DNA of 20,998 bases from JBDNIO01 sp041688215 (GTDB taxonomy: Bacteria; Pseudomonadota; Gammaproteobacteria; Nevskiales; Salinisphaeraceae): contig JBDNIO010000161.1 of NCBI GenBank assembly GCA_041688215.1, positions 1 to 20,998 of the forward strand. The letters run 5' to 3'. The notes beneath the pieces are model-generated. The model worked only from the letters and a program-made list of their open reading frames with translations. It did no database searches and was not told the origin of the DNA. A program made the position numbers and the translations under genes. Positions 13,929-20,998 of the stretch are shown here, piece after piece (position 1 is the first letter of the stretch; each line of letters starts with the position of its first letter).

Positions 13929-15985
13929 GGCCTGATCGGTGGCCCGCTGGAAATCGCATCCGGCCAGGAGCCGTAGTGGGTCAGTATCTCCTCCGGCGGT
14001 TTTAGCTGCGACCATTCCTGCTCGAATTCGGCCCAGGGTTTGCCGCGTTTTTTACGTGCAGCGCGCTCGCCGTCGCGCAGTTTGCGGGTTGCTTCCAGGT
14101 CAACCTGATTGTTGTAGTCATCCCAGACGATCTTGTAAACAAATTCCGCGGCTTCTTGTGAAATCACGCCTTTAAGCAAGTCTGCTTCCAGCGCTTTCGG
14201 GTCCCGATCCATCGGGTCGCCGTAACCGCAGCCCCCGGTGGAAAACGCAAAGGTGATAATGTCGCCCTCCTCATAGGCGCGCACCGCGCGGCCCATGAAT
14301 TCCACTTCGTAATCGCCTTCGACAGTACGATTGGAGAGGATGTCGTAGGCGTCCATATCCAGCGTTTCATCCCCCTCTTCCATCATCTGCCTGATATTGG
14401 CCTTGCGCACGCCAATGCCCGGCAAGGTACAGGGCGCGTAACCACCGAACAGGCCTTGCGGGGTTTGCAGGCGGGTGTTGTCTGCGATTGCCATGAGCGC
14501 GACTTGCGGCATGTGGTGTGCCACCCAGACCTGGACCGTGCCCACGCCACCCCGGTATTTGCCGTGGCCGCAGGAATCGCGCAGATGGCTTGAAACAGGG
14601 ATAAGCAGCGGGAATTCGTTTTCCACGAATTCCGTATTGGGCGCGCGTCCGAACGGTGCCCAGGGGAAGCCGAAGGCATCCATGCCATCCATTTCCGGCA
14701 AGGCGCCCTGGCCTTCAGTGTTGATGGAATAAGCCATCATGTCGGCGAAGTCGGTTTCCCACTGATTCTGGCCGGCGACCACGAGCGCGTTGCCGCCGTT
14801 GCCCATCGACGCTCCGGCCTGGCGCCAGTCTGATGTTGAGAAAAGCGCCTTGGCGAAACAGTTATGGTTGGCGCTCATCACGCCGGTGGAGATCATCACC
14901 GAGTTGGAGGTGGCCGCCCGTGGGTCAGGATTGAGGCAGGTATTGGGCGCAAACTTGAAATCGATATTGGCAAACGTGCCGTTGTTGATCGGCAGGCTAT
15001 GGAACAGGTATTCGTAAATGTAGTTGGAGAAATGTGCTATCGCGGCCTGCGGGTGAGCGTTGTAGGAGCTTGGAGTTTCCGGGCCGCTTTTGGAGAAATC
15101 GACGATCACTTGGTCGCCCTTGATCTCCATATCCATGAAGCAATTGCGCACCAGGCCTTGTTGCAGGCCCACGGCGTCGGCAAAAGTAACGCAACGATAA
15201 TGGCCGTCCGGCCACAGGCTCACCAAGTCTTTCGCACCCGCCTCCGCAACCTGCAACATGCGCCGGAACAGGCCTTTCAGATAATCTGCGCCCTCGCGTT
15301 CACATATCTCCACTACGCGGCGACGCACACGGTCGGCTGTGGTAGCACGGGCCTTGAGGTCCACGTTGATCATCGACGGCGCGCGGATACCGAAAGCTTC
15401 AAACATGCTGAGGATGTCTTCGCGCAGTTTGAAGTTTTCGCCTATTTTCATGGGCGGCAGGTTCATGCCTTCCTCGAAGCGTGAGGTCGCTGACACCGGC
15501 ATGCCGCCGGGTTCGATCGCGCCGGTTTCGGTGGTATGCACCAGTGCCGCGGTCCAGGCGACGAGTTCGCCTTCAAAAAACACCGGCATCATGATCATCT
15601 GGTCCGGGTTGTGCACGCCGCCATACACGGCGTCGTTGGCAAACCACAGGTCGCCGTCCTTGATGCCGGGATTCTCACTGTAAGTCTGCATGACGAATTT
15701 GCTGATCAACGGAGGAATTACCGCGTGCAGATAAGTGCCGCAGGAGGCATTCACCATGTCGCCCTCGGCGGTCATGATCGCGACCAGGGAATCGCCCGCC
15801 ACGCCCATGGCGCAGCGACAGGTGCGCTGGAAGATTTCCATGGCCTCGGAGAGTATATCGTTGGTGCGCTGGAACCCAATCTCGAACTGCGCGGCGTCGA
15901 GTTTGGCAGCCAACTCCAGCTCCTTATCACCCGCGGGGCTGGGTTTTAGCCATTTGAGCTTTTCTTCGAGTGTTGGGATTGGCAT
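13925..15985 (-). CDS. apcD: ApcD-like HyuB-family subunit of ATP-dependent ketone carboxylase, 686 aa
   Basis: This is a HyuB/hydantoinase-B-family protein, the large non-nucleotide partner that completes the active site in acetone and acetophenone carboxylases and in hydantoinases/oxoprolinases. Family marks include GDLWFANDAVYGGVHNPDQM (residues about 112-131), NSVMISTGVMSANHNCFAKA and, near the C-terminus, FSTGGCGYGDP, the usual GGxGYGDP motif. Size (about 75 kDa) fits the 75-kDa Apc subunit. The start ATG at 15985 follows AAGGTA. It lies 208 bp after apcC, the only sizeable gap in the carboxylase genes, filled by a nested inverted repeat. The protein could equally act in another HyuAB enzyme, but the flanking zinc subunit and doubled HyuA genes favour an Apc-type carboxylase. 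Confidence 0.88.
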   Translation of the reverse strand: MPIPTLEEKLKWLKPSPAGDKELELAAKLDAAQFEIGFQRTNDILSEAMEIFQRTCRCAMGVAGDSLVAIMTAEGDMVNASCGTYLHAVIPPLISKFVMQTYSENPGIKDGDLWFANDAVYGGVHNPDQMIMMPVFFEGELVAWTAALVHTTETGAIEPGGMPVSATSRFEEGMNLPPMKIGENFKLREDILSMFEAFGIRAPSMINVDLKARATTADRVRRRVVEICEREGADYLKGLFRRMLQVAEAGAKDLVSLWPDGHYRCVTFADAVGLQQGLVRNCFMDMEIKGDQVIVDFSKSGPETPSSYNAHPQAAIAHFSNYIYEYLFHSLPINNGTFANIDFKFAPNTCLNPDPRAATSNSVMISTGVMSANHNCFAKALFSTSDWRQAGASMGNGGNALVVAGQNQWETDFADMMAYSINTEGQGALPEMDGMDAFGFPWAPFGRAPNTEFVENEFPLLIPVSSHLRDSCGHGKYRGGVGTVQVWVAHHMPQVALMAIADNTRLQTPQGLFGGYAPCTLPGIGVRKANIRQMMEEGDETLDMDAYDILSNRTVEGDYEVEFMGRAVRAYEEGDIITFAFSTGGCGYGDPMDRDPKALEADLLKGVISQEAAEFVYKIVWDDYNNQVDLEATRKLRDGERAARKKRGKPWAEFEQEWSQLKPPEEILTHYGSWPDAISSGPPIRP

Positions 15986-16006
15986 GATTTTACCTTAAAC
16001 GGAATG

Positions 16007-16185
16007 AACCACAGGGGAACAGAGGAAACAGAGGGAGAAAAAATTCAAAACCACAAAGAACACGAAGAGCACAAAGAGATGAAAAAATACAAACCCTTCT
16101 TCCTTTGTGTCCTTCGTGTTCTTTGTAGTTGATAATCTTCATTTTTAAATGTCTGTTTCCTCTGTTCCTCTGTTCCTCTGTGGTT
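16007..16185. repeat. Nested double inverted repeat between apcC and apcD
   Basis: The outer arms are 16007-16035 (AACCACAGGGGAACAGAGGA...) and 16151-16185 (ending CCTCTGTTCCTCTGTGGTT). The right arm carries a duplicated CTGTTCCT unit. The inner arms are 16049-16079 (AACCACAAAGAACACGAAG...) and 16099-16130 (ending CTTCGTGTTCTTTGTAGTT), with about 20 nt between them. Both arm pairs begin AACCACA(A/G). The layout suggests a repeat or miniature-element insertion. In mRNA it would form a long hairpin that might protect the apcA-C message or change the ratio of the downstream genes. No coding potential is seen in this interval. Confidence 0.75.
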
Positions 16186-16193
16186 AAATATAT

Positions 16194-18332
16194 TCAGGTC
16201 CCGGCTTCCATTGTACCCAGCCCGTATTTATCGATGGAAAACTGCTGCCCCGGCGGCAAAACTATGGTGGTGAATTCCGCCTCAATAATTGCCGGACCGA
16301 TTACCAAGTTGCCGGGTTTTAGCAGCTCGAAAGTATAGCAATCAGTCTCCACACTCTCGCCCGTTTCCGGCCAGTGGCATTCGCGTGACCCGGTATGCGC
16401 GGCCGCCGGGTCTTCGCCTTCCAGGTCAAACTCGGGCAGCGTGGGTTTGGCGGTGGGCACCGTGACCCGCAACACGAAATTATCGATAAACGCCCCGCCC
16501 GGCCGGTTGACCACCAGCGGGCTGTAGGCGTCGGATATTTCATCCTCGAACGCTTGGTAAATCATCTGTGCGTCGTCTTCACTTTCCAGTTGCAGCTTGG
16601 GTACGGACGTTCGTTTTACCTGTACCTGGCCGCCGTAGAGCATGTCCAGTTCCAGTGAGAATATGGCTTCGTCCTGCGGCAGGCCTTCGGCCAGCAATTC
16701 CATGCGGGCGCGTTCGATCATGGTTTGCACGGTTTGGTTAAACCCCGCGCGGTCGACCACGAATTTGCCTGTTTTGGGTTCCATCAACATCATGCGCCGG
16801 GATTGTTCGTACATATGCACGAAATCCATGATTGCCGAACCGAGCGCACAGAACACCGGGGAGGCCGGGAAGATCACGGCCTTGGGCACGTCCGCCTTGA
16901 AGCCGCTCACATGCGTCGGCCCCGCCCCGCCGAAGGCGAACAACACGAAATCATCGGGGCGAAAGCCGCGCATATGCACTTCGCGTTTGATGGCGCTGGC
17001 CATGGATTCATCGATAATTCTGCGCATTAGAGCGGCCGCTTCCAATACCTCTATCCCCAGCGGTTCGGCGATATGTTTCTTGATGGCGCGCTCGGCCTTA
17101 CGCCTGGATAACTGCATCTGGCCACCGAAATAGGTGTCCGGGTTGATATAACCGAGCACCACGTCGGCGTCGGTGACCGTGGGTTCGGTGCCACCCTGGT
17201 TGTAACACACCGGGCCGGGCATGGAACCGGCGCTTTTGGGGCCTACGGTCAGGCGTTTGGTAACCGGGCCCACCGCCGCGATCGAGCCGCCGCCGGCGCC
17301 GATGGACAGCGTTTGCATCATGGTCATGTTCACCATCCAGGTGTCTATGACCGGTTTGAAGTCGTAGTTGCGTACGCTGGATTCCACCACCAGCGCCACG
17401 TCGAAACTGGTACCGCCGACGTCTCCGGCGATGACGTTTTTATAGCCGAGTTGCTTGGCGAAATGGGCCGAGCCGATCAGGCCGGCAACGGGGCCGCCGT
17501 TGAACGTGCGCGAGGCGCTGGTCTTGAAAATTTCGCCACAGCCGCCGGAATTGTGGATCATCAGAAACGCGCCGCGATAGCCGTGGTCACGAATCTTGTC
17601 CCAGGTAGCGGAAATCTCGGCCTGCATGTCACGTTGCAGGTAAGCATCAAGAATCGACGTCATGGTGCGTTCGTATTCGCCAATTTTGGGCACCACGGCC
17701 GATGACATCACCACGGGCACAAATCCGAGCTGATATTCCTTGTATTCCTCGCGGATAATGTCGCGCACGCGTTTTTCGTGCGTGGGATTCTGAAACGACC
17801 ACATCAGTGAAATAACGATTGCGCGTGCGCCTTTGTCCATCAATCGGCGCAGTTTGATGCGTACGTCTTCCTCGTCCAGCGGGCGCACGATCTTGCCGGT
17901 GGAATCCACCCGTTCGCGCACGCCGACAGTCATATCGCGGGTAATCAGCGGCACGGGTTTACGCTGGCTCGGAATATTGCGCACCTCGGAAACGCGCCGG
18001 CCATCGACCCACTGCGCGCCACGCCCGATGAGCACCATGTCCTCGAAACCTTCGGTGGTAATCAAGCCTATGCGCGGACCCGTGCGTTCGATCAGGCGAT
18101 TTAGCGCCACGGTGGTTGAATAACGCACGACATCAATCTTCGGCAGTAAGGTTTCGATATTGCTATCTATTTTTTCCGCGACAGCTTCGATTGCGTCCTG
18201 AAAGCCTATGGATAAGTCGTGCGGCGTCGTGGGGCATTTGGCGATCGTAATTTCGCCGTTCATGGTCAGCACAATATCGGTAAACGTGCCGCCTACGTCG
18301 ATATCTATGGATTGCATGGCTTGCTCGCTCAT
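16194..18332 (-). CDS. apcC: ApcC-like HyuA-family ATP-binding subunit, 712 aa
   Basis: This is a HyuA/acetone-carboxylase-type ATPase subunit of the ASKHA fold. The N-terminal phosphate motif DIDVGGTFTD is at residues 10-19 and the second, AGDVGGTSFDVAL, near 300. IGAGGGSIA and GPVCYNQGGTEPTVTDADVV follow, and FVLFAFGGAGPTH lies in the C-terminal half; all are characteristic. The HyuA subunits phosphorylate the enolised ketone or bicarbonate in the known ATP-dependent carboxylases. I place the start at ATG 18332, which overlaps the apcB stop as ATGA (18329-18332) and puts the GGT motif at the usual distance. A longer start at 18374 would add 14 residues read from the end of apcB. This is the second of two HyuA-like genes, as in apc operons. 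Confidence 0.88.
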   Translation of the reverse strand: MSEQAMQSIDIDVGGTFTDIVLTMNGEITIAKCPTTPHDLSIGFQDAIEAVAEKIDSNIETLLPKIDVVRYSTTVALNRLIERTGPRIGLITTEGFEDMVLIGRGAQWVDGRRVSEVRNIPSQRKPVPLITRDMTVGVRERVDSTGKIVRPLDEEDVRIKLRRLMDKGARAIVISLMWSFQNPTHEKRVRDIIREEYKEYQLGFVPVVMSSAVVPKIGEYERTMTSILDAYLQRDMQAEISATWDKIRDHGYRGAFLMIHNSGGCGEIFKTSASRTFNGGPVAGLIGSAHFAKQLGYKNVIAGDVGGTSFDVALVVESSVRNYDFKPVIDTWMVNMTMMQTLSIGAGGGSIAAVGPVTKRLTVGPKSAGSMPGPVCYNQGGTEPTVTDADVVLGYINPDTYFGGQMQLSRRKAERAIKKHIAEPLGIEVLEAAALMRRIIDESMASAIKREVHMRGFRPDDFVLFAFGGAGPTHVSGFKADVPKAVIFPASPVFCALGSAIMDFVHMYEQSRRMMLMEPKTGKFVVDRAGFNQTVQTMIERARMELLAEGLPQDEAIFSLELDMLYGGQVQVKRTSVPKLQLESEDDAQMIYQAFEDEISDAYSPLVVNRPGGAFIDNFVLRVTVPTAKPTLPEFDLEGEDPAAAHTGSRECHWPETGESVETDCYTFELLKPGNLVIGPAIIEAEFTTIVLPPGQQFSIDKYGLGTMEAGT

Positions 18333-18736
18333 GGATGCTCCCCATCGTCCGTGGCTCGGGTGCCGGGGCGGCACAATTTGCCATCCACTACTTCAAGCTC
18401 CCCGCCGCCAATGCGCATCTTTAATGCATCGATGTCCGGTTCAATATCGTAAGTAACGGGGTGGCCGGGCGGCAGATATTCAACCTCTATCTGGCGGCTG
18501 CACTCGGGACAATAAAACTCAAGCACGTGCACCCATTGTTCGTCGGGCACGAATCCGTAATCCCCGGCTATTACCGGCGGATGCACTTCTGCCGGCTTGC
18601 GATCAGCCACCAAACAGCCTTTTTTGTAGTTCTCGCGCGCCGAAATCAGACCGTGGCCGCAGTCGTGGCACAACCACATTTCGCTATTCAGATCGAGATC
18701 AAGATATTCAGTGAAACGGATGCTTGGATAATTCAT
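18329..18736 (-). CDS. apcB: ApcB-like small zinc-binding subunit, 135 aa
   Basis: This small protein of about 15 kDa resembles the gamma subunit of acetone carboxylase. It has a CxxC at Cys23/Cys26 (LCHDCGHGL), a lone Cys41 and a second CxxC at Cys76/Cys79 (EFYCPECSRQIEVEYLPPGH). This is a zinc-ribbon-like arrangement that fits a structural Zn site in ketone carboxylases. Its size matches the 15-kDa Apc subunit. It lies between the two HyuA-like genes, 9 bp after apcA and overlapping apcC by 4 bp, the order expected for apcABCDE. Hydantoinases and 5-oxoprolinases lack such a subunit, so its presence is the best local evidence that this HyuAB-type cluster is a carboxylase. Confidence 0.85.
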   Translation of the reverse strand: MNYPSIRFTEYLDLDLNSEMWLCHDCGHGLISARENYKKGCLVADRKPAEVHPPVIAGDYGFVPDEQWVHVLEFYCPECSRQIEVEYLPPGHPVTYDIEPDIDALKMRIGGGELEVVDGKLCRPGTRATDDGEHP

Positions 18737-18745
18737 AAACCCGCC

Positions 18746-20725
18746 TTATGCCTGAACCAATTTGGCGTTGCCATAGTCATCAAGGTTCACTTGCCAGCCC
18801 GGTGGTATGGGACACGTGAGAGTGGCGCCGTTAATCATTGCCGGGCCTTCAATTTCGCTGCCGGGGCCCAGGTTTTCCCAGCGATATACCGGATGGCTGG
18901 CGTCTCTGCCTTGCGCAAAAACCATAGTGCGCTCCTCACCAGCCCCCGCCTTGGTTTGGCGCTCGCTTTTTTGCATGTCTTGCGAATCCAGGGCATAGCT
19001 GACCGTCAGGCGGATCAGCATAAGTGGCCATTTATGCGTGTCGATATTCGATTTTTCTGCGGACTTGCGTGCGCTCTCGAACCATTGTTCGTCCACAGTG
19101 GTTCCCGTCTCATAACGCACACTGCCAGCCAGTTCTTCGTGTTTGCCAAATTCCAGTTCCACGGCGAACTGGGCCTTGCCGGCGTCCAGACCCTCACCCT
19201 GTAAATCGCGGGTGGCCTGCAAATAAAGATTTTTAGCTGCAGCGAGAATTTGTTCTTCGTTGTCCGCGTTTAACTGCGCGCCAACGCCGCGTTCATAGCT
19301 GTGAACGACATCGGAAATGGCTGAGCCAAAAGCACTGAATACCGGGCCCAGGTCAAAGGCATAGACGCTTTCTATATCCAGTTTTTCCGCCACGAACGCG
19401 CCCAGCGTAGGGCCGTTGCCGCCAAAGGTGAACAACGCGATACCCGGCGCGCCCAGATTCGCTTCGGCCAGTGTTGACTTGACCAGTTCCGCTAGTTGCG
19501 TTGCGGCCTGATCGAGCACCGCCAGCGCGGCGTCCGTAACTGACAGTTCCAACGGTTCGGCCACATTGGTCTTGATGGCTGCGCGCGCCTGTTCCACGTC
19601 CAAATTCCGGCGCCCGCCGAGAAAGGCGGTGGGGTCGAGATAGCCAAGCACCACCAGGGCATCTGTCAGGGTCGCCTGCTTGCCGCCCAGTCCGTAACAA
19701 GCGGGTCCGGGCGCGGCGCCCATGCTTTCCGGCCCCAAGAGCAGTTTTCCGTTTTCAGTTTTGGCGACCGAGCCCCCGCCGATGGCCAGCGAGCGCAGCA
19801 TCGCAAATGAAGTCTGCACGGGAATGCCCATCAGCCGCCCGCCGCGCTGAAATACAGGTTGACCGTCTTTAATTATGGACACCTTCGACGTCGTGCCGCC
19901 CACGTCAAAACATACTGCGTTGGCAATGCCGTATTCGCGGGCGATATAGGCGCCGCCGAAGGTGCCGAATACCGGTCCGGATTCAATCGTATCCACCGCC
20001 TTGGTTTTGCCCACCTTGGCTACACCGCCGGTGGTATGGCCGATAAACAGTGGCCGCTCCCACTGGTATTGTTCGCGTAACAAATCTTCAGCTTTGAATA
20101 GCGCCGTGGCCAATTGCGTATGTGTGTAGGCGTTTATGACTGAATAATGCGCACGCGTTTGATCATGCCCGATCTGCGCCATCTCGCTGCCCAGCAGCAC
20201 CGGTACGGAACCTAAAAAATGGTCCGGGTATTGATCCTCTATCAAGGCTTTAATACGCTTTTCTATCGCGTTGTCCGGAAACGCATTTTCACGGCTTACA
20301 CAAACACGGCGCACGCTGTTTTCCAGCAATTGTTTGACGCTATCGAGAATTTCCTTGGGCTCCGGATCCGCCGACATGCCAATGATGTTTTCGGCGTCCA
20401 CCAGCTCGCCCACGATCTCCGAGGCGCCGTTGCCGTAGAGGTTTTCCTCGCATCCGGCCGACACCAGCAAACCCACCTTGGAACCGCGGCGCTCGCCGAG
20501 TACATTGGTGGTAATGGTCGAGGACCAGCGGATAATCGATACGTCTTTGAGAAACGCCGCGGTAGAATCGTATCCCAGCGCCTGCGCGCCGGCATCCAGA
20601 CATTCAGTGAAAGATACCGAGTAGTCATGCGGAGTAGTATCTGTCTTGAAGGTATGCCGCTGGTCCCCGCCGCTCACTAAGGCATCGGTCATGGTGCCAC
20701 CGGTATCAATATCAACCGTATACAT
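18746..20725 (-). CDS. apcA: ApcA-like HyuA-family ATP-binding subunit, 659 aa
   Basis: This is the first gene of the cluster and a HyuA-type ATPase subunit. The N-terminal motif DIDTGGTMTD is at residues 5-14 and the second phosphate motif, CFDVGGTTSKVSI, near 272. IGGGSVAKTENGKLLLGPES, GPACYGLGGKQATLTDALVV and IALFTFGGNGPT follow in the usual HyuA order. Predicted mass (about 70 kDa) matches the 70-kDa subunit of acetophenone carboxylase. The paired, non-identical HyuA subunits fit that enzyme's two ATP per turnover. The start ATG at 20725 is preceded by a strong GAGGAGA site (complement of 20731-20737). Upstream lie TGCA motifs and the divergent tRNA-Leu(UAG). Substrate preference (acetophenone, a ring-substituted aryl ketone or an aliphatic ketone) cannot be read from sequence alone. 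Confidence 0.88.
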   Translation of the reverse strand: MYTVDIDTGGTMTDALVSGGDQRHTFKTDTTPHDYSVSFTECLDAGAQALGYDSTAAFLKDVSIIRWSSTITTNVLGERRGSKVGLLVSAGCEENLYGNGASEIVGELVDAENIIGMSADPEPKEILDSVKQLLENSVRRVCVSRENAFPDNAIEKRIKALIEDQYPDHFLGSVPVLLGSEMAQIGHDQTRAHYSVINAYTHTQLATALFKAEDLLREQYQWERPLFIGHTTGGVAKVGKTKAVDTIESGPVFGTFGGAYIAREYGIANAVCFDVGGTTSKVSIIKDGQPVFQRGGRLMGIPVQTSFAMLRSLAIGGGSVAKTENGKLLLGPESMGAAPGPACYGLGGKQATLTDALVVLGYLDPTAFLGGRRNLDVEQARAAIKTNVAEPLELSVTDAALAVLDQAATQLAELVKSTLAEANLGAPGIALFTFGGNGPTLGAFVAEKLDIESVYAFDLGPVFSAFGSAISDVVHSYERGVGAQLNADNEEQILAAAKNLYLQATRDLQGEGLDAGKAQFAVELEFGKHEELAGSVRYETGTTVDEQWFESARKSAEKSNIDTHKWPLMLIRLTVSYALDSQDMQKSERQTKAGAGEERTMVFAQGRDASHPVYRWENLGPGSEIEGPAMINGATLTCPIPPGWQVNLDDYGNAKLVQA

Positions 20726-20787
20726 GCAAGTCTCCTCAAGGCACTAGGCTTATTTATAATGCGCAATACGGACCACATCGCTAAAAC

Positions 20788-20847
20788 TGCATTATGCTGC
20801 AGATGTTCGGATACTACCTGTCTATACTGCCCCCTGCAAATACTCAA
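20788..20847 (-). promoter_or_regulatory. apcA upstream region: TGCA-N6-TGCA operator candidate and possible promoter
   Basis: TGCA occurs at 20788-20791 and 20798-20801, separated by six bases and flanked so that CTGCA/TGCAG also forms an inverted repeat. A third TGCA lies at 20835-20838. On the minus strand a possible -35 TTGAGT (20842-20847) and -10 TATAGA (20821-20826) have a short 15-bp spacer that contains the third TGCA. An alternative -10, TATAAA, lies nearer the gene at 20753-20758 without a good -35. The shared TGCA-N6-TGCA with the boxC promoter suggests common control by BoxR. Confidence 0.42.
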
Positions 20848-20885
20848 TTTAAATCTGCGGGGCTGTGTTTTTTTACGGATACAGG

Positions 20886-20891
20886 TAGAAT
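20886..20891 (+). promoter_or_regulatory. Candidate -10 box of tRNA-Leu(UAG)
   Basis: TAGAAT at 20886-20891 is followed by a C-rich discriminator (CCCGCCCTCCGC) and then the tRNA at 20911. This spacing and discriminator are typical of stable-RNA promoters. No convincing -35 is visible at the expected distance. The promoter is divergent from apcA. Confidence 0.4.
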
Positions 20892-20910
20892 CCCGCCCTC
20901 CGCAAGCGTC

Positions 20911-20997
20911 GCCGTTGTGGTGGAATTGGTAGACACGCCAGGTTTAGGTCCTGGTGCCCGAAAGGGCGTGGGGGTTCAAGTCCCTCCAACGGCACCA
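20911..20997 (+). tRNA. tRNA-Leu (anticodon UAG)
   Basis: This is a complete class II tRNA. The acceptor GCCGTTG pairs with CAACGGC, followed by discriminator A and an encoded CCA (20995-20997). The anticodon stem is CCAGG/CCTGG with loop TTTAGGT, giving anticodon TAG (20945-20947). There is a long variable arm (TGCCCGAAAGGGCG) and a T-arm with GTTCAAG. It points away from the catabolic cluster. Confidence 0.95.
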
Positions 20998-20998
20998 T

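Noticed and set aside
13032..14015. Longer start for the ApcE-like gene at 14015
   Set aside because: It would overlap apcD by 91 bases, and the added residues do not resemble the rest of the protein. ATG 13928 gives an ATGA overlap.
16194..18374. Longer start for the ApcC-like gene at 18374
   Set aside because: The extra residues are translated from the apcB 3' end. ATG 18332 gives an ATGA overlap and the normal distance to the DxGGT motif.
13925..20725. Hydantoinase or 5-oxoprolinase (HyuAB) instead of a ketone carboxylase
   Set aside because: Two HyuA-like genes, a zinc-type small subunit and a fifth subunit of about 33 kDa fit acetophenone carboxylase. Hydantoinases need only HyuA and HyuB. 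Still not fully excluded without phylogeny.
4180..20997. Classical tRNA-integrated genomic island with direct-repeat attachment sites
   Set aside because: The tRNA 3' ends face away from the cluster, and no matching direct repeat or integrase gene is visible.
1..20998. CRISPR array, prophage or defence system
   Set aside because: No regularly spaced repeats, cas genes, phage genes or defence families were seen. The only repeats are palindromic elements.

Overview
The window looks like a stretch of a gammaproteobacterial chromosome. The protein families, the Shine-Dalgarno sites and the two genome-encoded CCA tRNA-Leu genes support this, but I cannot name the genus. Its core, from about 4.3 to 20.7 kb, is one long co-directional minus-strand gene set for aromatic catabolism. 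A tRNA-Leu gene sits at each end: tRNA-Leu(GAG) at 4180-4266 on minus and tRNA-Leu(UAG) at 20911-20997 on plus.

Left flank, 1-4.1 kb (plus strand). This part is decayed. It holds a dispersed repeat, a perfect palindrome, the C-terminal remnant of an IS1595-type transposase, a C-terminal remnant that may come from a stress-type protein, an AI-2E/PerM-family permease gene interrupted by an in-frame TAA, and an intact RND/MMPL-type transporter with a TTG start.

Right half of the core, transcribed right to left. First come five genes matching the subunit composition of acetophenone carboxylase (ApcABCDE): a HyuA-like subunit, a small zinc-type subunit, a second HyuA-like subunit, a HyuB-like subunit, and a 298-residue subunit. 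They are followed without real gaps by a benzoate-CoA-ligase-family enzyme, an alpha/beta hydrolase and a DUF309-like protein.

Left half of the core. Next come boxC (2,3-epoxybenzoyl-CoA dihydrolase), boxB (diiron benzoyl-CoA epoxidase), boxR (XRE plus shikimate-kinase-like regulator), a putidaredoxin-reductase-type flavoprotein and a putidaredoxin-type [2Fe-2S] ferredoxin. There is no canonical BoxA; the last two genes probably supply electrons to BoxB. BoxD, a thiolase and any ketone-forming dehydrogenase are absent from the window.

Proposed logic (inference): an aryl methyl ketone such as acetophenone is carboxylated with ATP to a beta-keto acid. That acid is converted to benzoyl-CoA, either by CoA activation plus an external thiolase or by C-C hydrolysis to benzoate followed by CoA ligation. 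Benzoyl-CoA is then epoxidised and hydrolytically opened by the box enzymes. This joins a ketone carboxylation step known from anaerobic ethylbenzene degraders to the oxygen-dependent box pathway. TGCA-N6-TGCA sites, resembling the TGCA-containing operators of BzdR/BoxR regulators, lie in the boxC promoter and upstream of apcA, so BoxR may control both halves.
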